The translations under genes and the position numbers were made by a program. Below are positions 1 through 7,363 of a DNA stretch of 39,106 nucleotides, piece by piece. The stretch spans positions 1-39,106 of the forward strand of contig CAMVDV010000029.1 in assembly GCA_947166305.1 (NCBI GenBank), in the 5' to 3' direction. This DNA comes from an uncultured Prevotellaceae bacterium (GTDB lineage Bacteria; Bacteroidota; Bacteroidia; Bacteroidales; Bacteroidaceae). Below the pieces are notes generated by a model. It saw only the letters and a list, made by a program, of their open reading frames with translations, had not been told where the DNA came from and did not search any database. How positions within the stretch are numbered: position 1 is the first letter of the stretch; each line of letters begins with the position of its first letter.

Positions 1-35
1 AGTGCTTGATAATCAGCTTACTCTCTTCTGAATCA

Positions 36-56
36 ATTTCGTCGAACTCACGTTAA
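36..56 (-). repeat. Left boundary motif, outward-facing terminal repeat
   Basis: Read on the minus strand this 21-bp stretch begins TTAACGTGAGTTCGA and matches 39053-39073 on the plus strand at 20 of 21 positions. The two copies face outward at opposite ends of the window, and the sequence beyond each copy differs. That is what the two terminal inverted repeats of an insertion sequence flanking the window would look like. No transposase lies inside the window, so the element itself is inferred. The left copy starts right where the glycyl radical enzyme reading frame breaks off. Confidence 0.6.
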
Positions 57-709
57 TATATATATATGTACTGGTCGAAGCGTCCGAGCGTGTTGTGATA
101 GTGACCGGCTTCCCAGAGGCAGAAGTGCATGACGCGGAGCAATTGGAGAGCCTGCCGCAAGTCTTGGGGCGCATCGCTCGTGATGGCTCGGAATGTCTCT
201 GCAAGCTTAGTGTCACCCTCTGCGTCGGCTTTCTCGGCATAGCGGCGGATGAAGTCCTGTATGGCCCTGAGGCAGACGGCTTCGCTCTCAAGGAACTCCT
301 GCTGCATGGGCGTCAGGTCAGAGTCCTTTTGCCGTTCCTTCACTTCGCGGAGCATCTGTCCCAAGCCTTTTCGGAGCATCGCTTCGTAGTTCGGCGAGAT
401 GTTGCAGAGGTCGCCCTTCTCGTGAAGATAGTGGCTGGAGCGGATGTCGTCCCACTCTTCCTTAGTATAAATGGAGGGGATGTCCATGATGGTGCGCGTC
501 GCGGCGATGCGTTCCTCGGGCAGCAGGACAGGCATCTCTGCCTCCAGCATCCTTTTCAGTCGGATGGCAGCGCGCATCTGGAAACTCATGCCTGCGGCCT
601 TCATCTCCTCGGCCATGCCTGAAAGACCGGCTTCTTCTGCCGTCCGGCGCAGGGGATGATGCTGCTTCGTGAAGATGTAGTGTCTGAGTCGTTTGATTCT
701 TTCGTTCAT
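53..709 (-). pseudogene. Glycyl radical enzyme (pyruvate formate-lyase family), N-terminal fragment
   Basis: The 218 residues match the N-terminal part of the PFL domain of glycyl radical enzymes, which are usually about 700-850 residues long. The conserved stretch ending GRFDQY, normally followed by an aromatic-rich YPYY-type continuation, is replaced here by IYIY and a stop codon encoded by a TA dinucleotide run that leads straight into the boundary motif. The catalytic cysteine and the C-terminal glycine loop are therefore absent, and the fragment cannot be active. The substrate cannot be assigned from this part; pyruvate formate-lyase, a diol dehydratase and an uncharacterised GRE are all possible. 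The activase at 2691-3446 is intact, on the same strand and shares an operator, so it probably served this enzyme. An assembly break at a repeated element could explain the truncation instead of a real insertion. Confidence 0.75.
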
Positions 710-715
710 CGTACC

Positions 716-866
716 ATTTACTATTTTACTATTTACGATTTACAATTTATCGAGTAATATACTATTTTGCGATTTACTATTTACGATTTATTTACGATTT
801 AATCATTTACCATTTACCATTTGGGCGGCAGCAAATTCTTCATTCTTCATTCTTAATTCTTAATTT
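716..866. repeat. AT-rich heptad repeats in the GRE-GntR divergent spacer
   Basis: About fifteen degenerate 7-bp units of the form TTTACTA, TTTACGA and TTTACCA run from about 716 to 825. A second set of TTCATTC and TTAATTC heptads follows at about 839-866. The same kind of heptad appears inside coding regions at 20305-20337, 24731-24755, 25205-25245 and 26216-26266. The array lies in the transcribed leader of the GRE gene, between its -7 box at 884-891 and its start codon. Confidence 0.75.
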
Positions 867-883
867 CTTTTCTCTTCCTGCTG

Positions 884-891
884 CAAATATA
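884..891 (-). promoter_or_regulatory. Putative -7 box for the GRE gene
   Basis: On the minus strand this reads TATATTTG, which fits the Bacteroidota TAnnTTTG -7 consensus. The region where the -33 element should lie (about 911-914) is occupied by the direct-repeat operator at 904-923, so binding there would be expected to block transcription of the GRE gene. Inferred from the consensus only. Confidence 0.5.
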
Positions 892-903
892 CAATTATTT
901 ATC

Positions 904-942
904 CGTACCAGTTCGTACCAGTAGCATAAATTTTTGTATGTT
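904..942 (+). promoter_or_regulatory. Operator copy 1: two 10-bp direct repeats
   Basis: Positions 904-913 read CGTACCAGTT and 914-923 read CGTACCAGTA, two near-identical units exactly one helical turn apart. The minus strand of 3474-3493 upstream of the activase carries CGTACCAGAA followed by CATACCAGTT. Similarity continues beyond the repeats: AGCATAAA and TTGTAT follow in both copies. The shared element next to a GntR-type regulator gene is most simply the binding site of that regulator, linking the GRE, its activase and the regulator in one regulon. The site is visible; the regulator assignment is inferred. Confidence 0.6.
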
Positions 943-1053
943 GTTAAACATGTTAAACGTAATTATTTGCTTTTTAGTCGCTTAATGTTTAACTTTTCGG
1001 AGGCGGAAGCAAATTATTCACTTTTCGCTTTTCACTTTTCCCTCAAAAAGTCG

Positions 1054-1061
1054 TAACTTTG
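1054..1061 (+). promoter_or_regulatory. Putative -7 box for the GntR regulator gene
   Basis: TAACTTTG matches the Bacteroidota -7 consensus and is followed by the usual GCAGC. It lies 22 bases upstream of the ATG at 1084, giving a short leader. Confidence 0.6.
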
Positions 1062-1083
1062 CAGCCGCAAAACCTAAAAAGGT

Positions 1084-2064
1084 ATGCTAAACACTGACTC
1101 AAAGTACAAACTGATAGTGCGGTTCGTGGAGGAAGGCATCACGGCAGGCAGACTGCAGAAAGGCGACTGGATTCCTTCCATCAACGAATTCAGACATATC
1201 TTCAATCTCTCGCGCGACACGGTCTTTGCCGGCATCACGGAACTCAAGTCGCGGGGCATCATCGCGTCCCGACAGGGCAAAGGTTACTATGTGGTGAGCA
1301 CAAACTTCCAGTCGGAGCACAACATCTTCCTGCTCTTCAACGAGCTGAACGAATTCAAGGAAGACCTCTACAATGCCTTCATGGAGAGCATCGACCAGGG
1401 CAGCAACTCGGTCAACCTTCAGTTTCACAACTACAATCGGGAGGTGTTTGAAAAGTTGCTTCTTGAGGCCAAAGGGAAATACACCACCTATGTTGTCATG
1501 ACCGGTAAGTTCCTGGGCACTGAGGACTTGCTCAACTCTCTTGGCGGACGCGTCTATCTGCTCGACCACTTCGAGGAAGAACTTCGGGGCAAGTATTCTG
1601 CCGTGGCACAAGACTTTGAGATGGATACCTACGATGCCCTGACCTCCGGCATCAAGCATCTCGCAGGGTACAAGCGTTTCATCATGGTGCAGAACGAGGC
1701 GAAGGAGCCCTACGAACGCTACAACGGGCTGAAACGTTTCTGCATGGAGCAGGGATTTGAATGTAAGTATCTGAACAGCATTGAGAACCGACGCATTCAA
1801 AAGGGCGACGTCTTCATCCTTGTGAACGACCGTGACCTTGTCACCATCATCAAGCAGTCGGCACGCCAAGGCTTTGTGCCCGGCAGGGAATTCGGTATCA
1901 TTTCCTACAACGAAACGCCACTCAAGGAGGTGCTTTGCGGCGGCATCACGACGCTCTCCACCGACTTCCGCCAGATGGGACGCACCTTGGCATCGCTCCT
2001 CGGCAAGCCCGGCATCGAACAAGTCCGCAATCCCTGGTGCCTCAACATCCGATCGTCGATCTGA
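1084..2064 (+). CDS. GntR-family transcriptional regulator with LacI-type sugar-binding domain
   Basis: The 326-residue protein has an N-terminal winged helix of the GntR type (about residues 8-72; the recognition region around residues 41-60 contains LSRDTVFAGITELKSRG, followed by the wing with RQGKGYYV). A periplasmic-binding-protein-like effector domain of the LacI type follows (about residues 80-315). This architecture is common in Bacteroidota sugar regulators such as the fucose regulator FucR, and the ligand is usually a sugar or sugar phosphate. The gene sits between, and opposite to, the truncated GRE gene and its activase; the duplicated operator at 904-923 and 3474-3493 is its likely target. 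With a GH127 arabinofuranosidase downstream, a pentose or deoxy-sugar effector is plausible, but nothing in the sequence fixes it. The start is chosen for the short leader after TAACTTTG. Confidence 0.85.
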   Translation: MLNTDSKYKLIVRFVEEGITAGRLQKGDWIPSINEFRHIFNLSRDTVFAGITELKSRGIIASRQGKGYYVVSTNFQSEHNIFLLFNELNEFKEDLYNAFMESIDQGSNSVNLQFHNYNREVFEKLLLEAKGKYTTYVVMTGKFLGTEDLLNSLGGRVYLLDHFEEELRGKYSAVAQDFEMDTYDALTSGIKHLAGYKRFIMVQNEAKEPYERYNGLKRFCMEQGFECKYLNSIENRRIQKGDVFILVNDRDLVTIIKQSARQGFVPGREFGIISYNETPLKEVLCGGITTLSTDFRQMGRTLASLLGKPGIEQVRNPWCLNIRSSI

Positions 2065-2134
2065 TCTTTCCCCTGCCACAAGACACGACTTCATACATTA
2101 TAAGCAATTGGAAACAATTACCTCATAATATATT

Positions 2135-2226
2135 CAACCACGAATTTCACGAATTGGCCACGCCCTTGAAGCTTACAGAAAATTCGTGCAATTCGCGTAA
2201 TTCGTGTAATTCGCGTAATTCGTGGT
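2135..2226. repeat. Short 9-bp tandem repeats after the GntR gene
   Basis: Around 2182-2225 five 9-bp units alternate between AATTCGTG- and AATTCGCG-type sequence, preceded by two looser ACGAATT copies near 2141-2156. No coding sense is visible. It is the first of several repeats filling the 626-base spacer between the convergent GntR and activase genes. Confidence 0.7.
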
Positions 2227-2258
2227 AAGAAACAATGCAGGAAAGCCCGCAGACTAAT

Positions 2259-2306
2259 CGTGTTTAGTTGTCAAACTAAACGTGTTAAGTTGCCGAACTA
2301 AACGTG
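2259..2306. repeat. 22-bp tandem array A (3 units)
   Basis: The core CGTG recurs at 2259, 2281 and 2303, exactly 22 bp apart, with intervening TTTAGTTGTCAAACTAAA-type sequence that is itself partly palindromic. The sequence is related to the longer arrays at 13820, 14082 and 29125. Confidence 0.75.
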
Positions 2307-2346
2307 CTGTGTTTGCAGATATAATGTGGAGTGACCTTTTCCGCCC

Positions 2347-2440
2347 GTAGGGACGCGCCGTGGCGCGTCCGCCATTGCCACGAAGGTACAGCCAAAGAGA
2401 ATACGTCGCGGACAGCGGACGCGCCACGGCGCGTCCATAC
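2347..2440. repeat. REPIN-like inverted pair 1
   Basis: A 25-bp GC-rich palindromic unit (GTAGGGACGCGCCGTGGCGC, then GTCCG) at 2347-2371 is matched by its inverted copy at 2416-2440, with a 44-bp spacer. Each unit can fold into a hairpin and the pair can fold into a larger one. The same arrangement occurs at 13678-13783, 13943-14063, 31576-31670 and 38822-38915. Confidence 0.85.
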
Positions 2441-2498
2441 AGGCAAAACGGGCGGTCAACATTAAAATCGAAAACCCACACGAGGAGTTTGTCAAATC

Positions 2499-2640
2499 CA
2501 CGCGTGCTTTTCGTCAAATCCACGCGTGCTTTTCACCTAATCCACGCGAAGAGTTTTTCATCTACTACTGAGTGGATGGTCATTTATCCATTAGTAAATG
2601 GTCATTTACCCATTAGTAAATCGTCATTTACTCATTAGTG
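2499..2640. repeat. 22-bp tandem arrays B and C
   Basis: Array B has CACGCG at 2499, 2521 and 2543. Array C has CATTTA at 2581, 2603 and 2625 with TTAGTAAAT between units. Both have an exact 22-bp period but unrelated sequences. They lie between REPIN-like pair 1 and the 3' end of the activase gene. Confidence 0.8.
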
Positions 2641-2690
2641 GTTTTCAGACTTCAAACGCTTAGTTTCGGATTTACGACGTCACATGTTTT

Positions 2691-3446
2691 CTACAGCACC
2701 AGCACTTCCACCCCTGCTTCTTCGAGTATATCGGTGTGCAGACGGGGCTCGGCCTCGGTGTCGAAACTCGGTTCGTAGTCCATTCCCACCATGCTGTACT
2801 TTGCGCCCGCCATCTTGTTGTAGCGCAACAGCTCCACCCTTTGGAGATGCTGTGCGTCCTTGATGAGGTCGCTAACAGCACGGAAGTTCTCCATCGTGTC
2901 GTTCACACCTGGGATGAGTGGTATGCGCAGGACAAAATCCTTGCCACTTTCCTTCAGAATTGAAAGGTTTCGGAGGATGGGACGATTGCTAACGCGCGTG
3001 TACTTCCTGTGTAGTTCATCGTCCGTCTGCTTGCAGTCGAAGAGCACAAAGTCAAGGTTGTCAAGGACTTTCCTGAACACTTCTTCGCCGGCATAACCGC
3101 TTGTCTCCATGGCACAATGGATGTGCGGACGAATCTCGCCAAGCACTTCCAGGAGGAAGTCTGCCTGCATCAGGGGCTCGCCGCCAGTGAAGGTCACGCC
3201 GCCCTTGTTCAACCTGAAGATTTTCTCGTTGCGCAACAGTTGTTTTGCCAGTTCGCCCGAGTCGATTTCCTCGCCACTCACCACCGTCTCGTCCCTTTTC
3301 TTCATCAGTTGTGGCTTAGGGCTGAGGCCTTCGGGATTGTGGCACCACTCGCACCTCAGCGGGCAGCCTTTCAGAAAGACCGTCGTCCTGATGCCCGGAC
3401 CATCGTTGATGGCAAACTCCTCTATGCTGAATATCGTACCTTTCAT
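2691..3446 (-). CDS. Glycyl radical enzyme activating protein (radical SAM)
   Basis: The protein installs the glycyl radical on a partner GRE by reductive cleavage of S-adenosylmethionine at a [4Fe-4S] cluster. The cluster motif C-x3-C-x2-C (CPLRCEWC) lies about residues 28-35, followed by HNPEG. The SAM-binding TGGEP motif comes near residue 90. No further cysteine cluster separates these motifs, so it is the short, single-cluster type like pyruvate formate-lyase activase (about 250 residues) rather than the ferredoxin-insert type used by many other GREs. The start at 3446 (MKGTIFSIEEF) is preferred over the ATG at 3461 because family similarity begins there and the upstream codons overlap a -7-like box. 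Its probable substrate is the truncated GRE at 53-709. The gene is complete and has no visible defect. Confidence 0.88.
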   Translation of the reverse strand: MKGTIFSIEEFAINDGPGIRTTVFLKGCPLRCEWCHNPEGLSPKPQLMKKRDETVVSGEEIDSGELAKQLLRNEKIFRLNKGGVTFTGGEPLMQADFLLEVLGEIRPHIHCAMETSGYAGEEVFRKVLDNLDFVLFDCKQTDDELHRKYTRVSNRPILRNLSILKESGKDFVLRIPLIPGVNDTMENFRAVSDLIKDAQHLQRVELLRYNKMAGAKYSMVGMDYEPSFDTEAEPRLHTDILEEAGVEVLVL

Positions 3447-3449
3447 GCC

Positions 3450-3493
3450 GCGAAGATACAAGTTTTTATGCTAAACTGGTATGTTCTGGTACG
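3450..3493 (-). promoter_or_regulatory. Operator copy 2 and promoter of the activase gene
   Basis: On the minus strand 3493-3474 reads CGTACCAGAA then CATACCAGTT, matching the operator at 904-923 at 16 of 20 positions. AGCATAAA and TTGTATCTTCG follow. TATCTTCG (about 3457-3450) resembles a -7 box only a few bases from the ATG at 3446. That would give a very short or leaderless transcript if used. The operator may also affect the divergent GH127 gene at 3594. Confidence 0.55.
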
Positions 3494-3531
3494 AATAAAT
3501 CGAATAAAAGTTATTTTTGTGTTGATTTTTC

Positions 3532-3561
3532 TTTGTTGAGGAAAAGTTTTTTATATCTTTG
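3532..3561 (+). promoter_or_regulatory. Promoter of the GH127 gene
   Basis: A -33 box TTTG at 3532-3535 and a -7 box TATCTTTG at 3554-3561 are separated by 18 bases, close to the Bacteroidota spacing. The ATG is at 3594. The duplicated operator lies about 40 bases upstream of the -33 box. Confidence 0.65.
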
Positions 3562-3593
3562 CCAAGCGTAAACATTATTTTAACAAGCAAACC

Positions 3594-5609
3594 ATGACGA
3601 AGCGACTCCTCATCCCGTTCATTCTTTCATTCCTTCATTCTTTCATTTTTTCTCCCTCCCTCTCGGCAAAGCCTAAGATGCAATATCCTGCTCCAAACAG
3701 GGTGAAGATAACCGACAAGATGTGGAGCCCAATCCTTGAGCGCACGCGCACCGTCACCATCCCCGACGTGCTCGACAAGTTCGAGGGACGGCACATCGAC
3801 CGCATAGAGAAGGACGACGATGCCTTTTGGTCGCCCGACCGCGGACGTGTGGCAAAAGAAACGTCCGAGAGCCGCACACACAACACGCTCAGGAACTTCG
3901 AGCTTGTGGCAGAAGGACATGTGGCCGACGGCGGGCACTTCGGCTTCCCGTGGTTCGACGGATTGATCTACGAGACCATCACCGGCATCGCCGACTATCT
4001 GCTTCAATTCCCCGACAAGGTCATGGAGGCTCGCCTCGACGAATACATCCGCCGCATCGCTGCCGCACAGAAAGCCGATGCGAACGGCTACATCAACACC
4101 TACACGACGCTGCAGGAGAACAATCACCGCTGGGGCGAAAACGGCGGCAACCTGCGATGGCAGCACGACGTCTACAACAGCGGTGCCCTCGTGGAAGCTG
4201 GCGTACATTATTATAAAGCAACAGGCAAGACACAACTTCTGGAGGTGGCGACTCGGCTGGCGAACTATATGTACGACTACATGGCAGGAGCGAACCACAA
4301 CGTTGTGCCTGGTCATGCCCTCCCCGAGGATGCACTCATCCAGCTCTACCATCTCTATAAGTCTGAGCCAAAGCTTGCAGAGAAACTCTCCGTGCCCGTC
4401 CCCGCCGAACACTACCTTGCCCTTGCCAAGTTCTGGATTGACCAGCGCGGGCATACAGAAGGGCGTCGGCCGCTGGAAGCATACGCACAGGATGCAGAAC
4501 CTGTGTTCGAGGCAAAGACCATAGAAGGTCATGCCGTCCGTGCCACGCTCTTCTGGACAGGCGTGACGGACGTGGCGTTGGCCACCGACGACCGCCGCTA
4601 CGCCGATGCCTCCACTCGCATCTGGGAAAACATGGTGGGCCGACGTATGTTCATCACAGGCGGCGTAGGAGCCATCCACGAGGACGAGAAGTTTGGCCCC
4701 GACTATTTCCTTCCCACGGGCGCATATCTCGAGACGTGCGCCGCCATCGGTGCAGGCCTCTTCTCGTGGCGAATGAACGAACTGACGGGCGAGGCCAAGT
4801 ACATGGATGTGCTGGAGCGCATCGTCTTCAACAGCATTCCCACTGCCGTCTCGATGGACGGAAAGAACTACACCTACCAGAACCCATTGAACGCCGACAA
4901 GATGAATCGCTGGCCTTGGCACGACTGTCCTTGCTGCCCGCCCATGCTCCTCAAGTTCACCGGCTTGCTGCCCTCCATGATTTACGCTGTGAGCGGCAGG
5001 GACATCTACGTCAACCTCTTCATCGGCAGCACGGCCAACTTGCAAGTGCCTGGCGTCGGAGAAGTCGAAATCAGTCAGCAGGTAGACTGGAATACAGGAG
5101 AAGTTGTCATTCGGCTTCAGTCGGAGAAAGCAAAGAAGTTGCGCCTCCACGTCCGCATCCCATGCTGGGAAAGCGGCGAAGAACTTCCCCTCGGACTTTA
5201 CACCCCATCCCCCTTTAGGGGGAGTCCCTGCCGCGAAAGACTCCCCCTAAAGGGGGATGGGGGGTCTTGGAACGGGGGTTCATACCGGACCTACAAGAAC
5301 CTCACGAACGACATCCGCCTCAATTTCGACGTCTCTCCGCGAATCGTCAAGGCCGACGACAATGTCGAGCAGCTCCGAGGACTCCGTTCCCTGGCAAGCG
5401 GCCCCTTCGTGTACTGCATGGAGAAGACAGACAACGAAACCATTTGGGACAACCTCAACCTGTCGGGCCGCACCTACATCCTTGATGCCGAACACCCCAT
5501 CCTTGGCGTCACACCACTTCGCAGCACCGACGGACAAATCACAGCCATCCCCTTCTACATGATTGCCAATAGATGCCAGGACACAGCCTATCGCGTATGG
5601 ACAAAATGA
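3594..5609 (+). CDS. GH127 beta-L-arabinofuranosidase, exported
   Basis: The 671-residue protein belongs to glycoside hydrolase family 127 (DUF1680), retaining enzymes that release beta-L-arabinofuranose using a zinc-bound cysteine nucleophile. The catalytic centre is recognisable: E380 and C382 in YLETCA, and the C447-C448 pair in CPCCPP, correspond to the zinc ligands and nucleophile of HypBA1; E365 in DEKFG is the likely acid/base. An N-terminal signal peptide covers about residues 1-26 and ends near SLSAKP. No T9SS signal is present, so the mature protein is probably periplasmic. A perfect 60-bp palindromic element is inserted in frame near residues 537-557, in the C-terminal beta-sandwich part. 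The next gene overlaps by ATGA, indicating coupled translation. Confidence 0.87.
   Translation: MTKRLLIPFILSFLHSFIFSPSLSAKPKMQYPAPNRVKITDKMWSPILERTRTVTIPDVLDKFEGRHIDRIEKDDDAFWSPDRGRVAKETSESRTHNTLRNFELVAEGHVADGGHFGFPWFDGLIYETITGIADYLLQFPDKVMEARLDEYIRRIAAAQKADANGYINTYTTLQENNHRWGENGGNLRWQHDVYNSGALVEAGVHYYKATGKTQLLEVATRLANYMYDYMAGANHNVVPGHALPEDALIQLYHLYKSEPKLAEKLSVPVPAEHYLALAKFWIDQRGHTEGRRPLEAYAQDAEPVFEAKTIEGHAVRATLFWTGVTDVALATDDRRYADASTRIWENMVGRRMFITGGVGAIHEDEKFGPDYFLPTGAYLETCAAIGAGLFSWRMNELTGEAKYMDVLERIVFNSIPTAVSMDGKNYTYQNPLNADKMNRWPWHDCPCCPPMLLKFTGLLPSMIYAVSGRDIYVNLFIGSTANLQVPGVGEVEISQQVDWNTGEVVIRLQSEKAKKLRLHVRIPCWESGEELPLGLYTPSPFRGSPCRERLPLKGDGGSWNGGSYRTYKNLTNDIRLNFDVSPRIVKADDNVEQLRGLRSLASGPFVYCMEKTDNETIWDNLNLSGRTYILDAEHPILGVTPLRSTDGQITAIPFYMIANRCQDTAYRVWTK
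5203..5262. repeat. Perfect palindrome inserted in frame in the GH127 gene
   Basis: A 24-nt arm at 5203-5226 (contains CCCCCTTTAGGGGGAGTC) is repeated as its exact inverse at 5239-5262, with a 12-nt spacer. The whole is 60 nt, exactly 20 codons, so the frame is kept. The encoded peptide is rich in Pro, Gly, Arg and Ser and looks unlike the surrounding domain. Related copies lie at 13450-13483, 24043-24118, 24700-24727 and 27408-27441. Confidence 0.9.
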
Positions 5610-6403
5610 ACATGCAACAACAACTCATAGATATCGTCGTCGAGGCATCAGCCCTGATGCTCACCGACGACTTCCAGATTACCGAGAAAGACGGCGTCGC
5701 CAACATCGTCACCACTTCCGACGTAGCGGTGCAGGAGTTCCTGCGTAGCCGACTTGCTGCCCTCCTGCCCGATTGCGGCTTCCTCATGGAAGAAGAAGAC
5801 GCACACGACCTCGCACACGAATACGTTTGGATTGTCGACCCCATCGACGGCACGGCAAATTATGCACGCGGCATACGCGAATGTTGCATCTGCGTCGGGC
5901 TGAGACGTGGCACGCACATGCAGCAGGCCATCGTCTATATGCCACGAACCGACGAGCTCTTTGCTGCCGAACGAGGCAAGGGAGCCTTCCTGCATCATCC
6001 TGTATCGGGAAAGCCCTCCCGCAAGCTCAAAGTGTCGGAGCGTCCCTTCAGCGAAGGCATCATGTGCACCGCCCTTTCGCTCTACCACAAGGAGAACGCA
6101 CAGCTCTGCTCCGACATCATCATGGACATCTACATGCAGTGCAACGACATCCGTCGCTTCGGCTCGGCCGCATCGGAGCAGTGCTATCTTGCCATGGGGC
6201 TCTACGAACTCTACTTCGAGTACATCCTCTCGCCCTGGGACTTTGCTGCCGCATCGCTCATCCTCGAAGAAGCAGGCGGTGTGCTCTGCGACCTCAAAGG
6301 ACATCCGCTGGACCACACCAAGCCGTCAGGAGTTCTTGCCGCCAACAACAAAGAGAGCCTTGCCCGCCTCGTCAGCATCGTCTCGGCAAAGCTTCCGGCA
6401 TAG
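5606..6403 (+). CDS. Inositol monophosphatase family protein
   Basis: From the ATG at 5606 the protein is 265 residues, the usual size of the Mg-dependent inositol monophosphatase / fructose-1,6-bisphosphatase / CysQ superfamily. The metal-binding motif DPIDGT is at residues 78-83, the upstream EEE cluster near residues 57-59 supplies another ligand, and the C-terminal signature WDFAAA begins at residue 211. The family hydrolyses small phosphorylated metabolites in the cytoplasm; inositol phosphate, a sugar phosphate or adenosine bisphosphate are all possible here. The start is chosen because its ATG overlaps the TGA of the GH127 gene; upstream in-frame ATGs at 5573 and 5597 would overlap more deeply. 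Co-transcription with GH127 hints at a sugar-phosphate substrate. Confidence 0.85.
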   Translation: MNMQQQLIDIVVEASALMLTDDFQITEKDGVANIVTTSDVAVQEFLRSRLAALLPDCGFLMEEEDAHDLAHEYVWIVDPIDGTANYARGIRECCICVGLRRGTHMQQAIVYMPRTDELFAAERGKGAFLHHPVSGKPSRKLKVSERPFSEGIMCTALSLYHKENAQLCSDIIMDIYMQCNDIRRFGSAASEQCYLAMGLYELYFEYILSPWDFAAASLILEEAGGVLCDLKGHPLDHTKPSGVLAANNKESLARLVSIVSAKLPA

Positions 6404-6483
6404 TCTTCCCCTCACCTACCCTCCCGGAAGGCTTCCTGTACAAAGAAAAAAGCAAACCACACAAAACTTTCCAGCCCTTTTCC

Positions 6484-6514
6484 TTTGCATGAATGGATTT
6501 AATTCGTACCTTTG
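6484..6514 (+). promoter_or_regulatory. Promoter of the hepT-mntA operon
   Basis: TTTG at 6484-6487 and TACCTTTG at 6507-6514 are separated by 19 bases, an almost ideal Bacteroidota promoter. The first start codon is at 6561. Confidence 0.75.
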
Positions 6515-6560
6515 CAGCAGGAAGCAAGAACGATGACTTCCGCCATACAACATACTGACG

Positions 6561-6986
6561 ATGGAAAGCAACAACGACATTCGCTGGATTCAGCGCTACG
6601 ACAACTACCACAGAGCATGTCTCAGGGTTCAAGAAACCGTCAATGGAAGCAAGGCCATTGATGATTACACAGACTTGGAACTTGAGGGTCTCGTGCAGCG
6701 CTTTGAATACACTTTCGAACTTGCATGGAAAGTTCTTCAAGACCTAATGCTATTCAAAGGCTACGACTTCGTCAGAGGACCCAATGGTACGCTTCAGCAG
6801 GCTCTCGAGGATGGAATCATCACCAACCACGACGGATGGCGAGCTATGGCTAAGGCCCGTACCATGACCGCCCACACCTACGACGAGGAGGACATCCTCG
6901 GCATCGTACACGACATCTTTGATGTCTATGCACCCCTCATGAAAGAATTAGACAGCAGTCTGGGCAAACTTCTGGAAAAACAATAA
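6561..6986 (+). CDS. hepT: HepT-like HEPN toxin (HI0074 family)
   Basis: The 141-residue all-helical protein belongs to the HI0074 family, historically annotated as nucleotidyltransferase substrate-binding protein. The HEPN ribonuclease motif R-x4-H-x-Y is intact: R100, H105 and Y107 in RTMTAHTY. In characterised HepT-MntA systems HepT is an RNA-cleaving toxin neutralised when MntA adds AMP groups to the tyrosine of this motif. The gene comes first in a two-gene operon; the next ATG follows its stop after two bases. HI0074-type proteins are more diverged from the experimentally studied Shewanella HepT, so toxicity is inferred. Confidence 0.82.
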   Translation: MESNNDIRWIQRYDNYHRACLRVQETVNGSKAIDDYTDLELEGLVQRFEYTFELAWKVLQDLMLFKGYDFVRGPNGTLQQALEDGIITNHDGWRAMAKARTMTAHTYDEEDILGIVHDIFDVYAPLMKELDSSLGKLLEKQ

Positions 6987-6988
6987 TC

Positions 6989-7288
6989 ATGTATGGCCTG
7001 AGTGAACAGGTTGTGGAAGACCTGAAAAACGTATTCTGCCGCTATGACAACCTCGAAAAGGTCGTCATCTTCGGTTCAAGAGCCAAAGGGAACTACCACG
7101 ATGGCTCGGACATCGACTTGGCCCTTTGCGGAGACGGCATCACCTTCCGCCAACTCATGCAGGTAAGCTCGGACATCGACGACCTCGGGCTGCTCTACAA
7201 AGTAGACCTGATAGATTACAACAAAAAGAAATCAACCCCTATAGGATGCCACATCGACCGCGTGGGGCAGGTCTTTTGGTCGCACTGA
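6989..7288 (+). CDS. mntA: MntA-like minimal nucleotidyltransferase antitoxin
   Basis: This 99-residue protein is a minimal nucleotidyltransferase. The catalytic signature GS-x10-DxD is complete: G29-S30 followed by D41-I42-D43 in GSRAKGNYHDGSDID. Homologous antitoxins transfer AMP from ATP to the HEPN toxin encoded next door. The two-base gap to hepT implies coupled expression. A housekeeping role is unlikely given the pairing, but a non-toxic HEPN-MNT pair cannot be excluded. Confidence 0.83.
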   Translation: MYGLSEQVVEDLKNVFCRYDNLEKVVIFGSRAKGNYHDGSDIDLALCGDGITFRQLMQVSSDIDDLGLLYKVDLIDYNKKKSTPIGCHIDRVGQVFWSH

Positions 7289-7355
7289 CCATCTGCCTGC
7301 ACCGCAAACCAGAATAAATCACACACGATTCCTTGGTGCATATCAAAGAAATTCG

Positions 7356-7363
7356 TACCTTTG
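7356..7363 (+). promoter_or_regulatory. Putative promoter of the BspA-like gene
   Basis: TACCTTTG at 7356-7363, followed by GCAGG, fits the -7 consensus; TTGG about 20 bases upstream may be the -33 element. No closer -7 box is seen before the ATG at 7779, so the transcript would carry a leader of about 410 bases that includes the nested hairpin at 7595-7722. Confidence 0.55.

Noticed and set aside
1..13. AGTGCTTGATA shared with 25501-25511
   Set aside because: Eleven bases in a 39-kb window is within chance, and the flanks do not match.
1099..2094. 331-codon ORF antisense to the GntR gene, and similar long antisense ORFs opposite the GH127, dehydratase and Wzi genes
   Set aside because: They are shadow frames caused by the GC-biased third codon positions of the real genes; no domain, signal or start context supports them.
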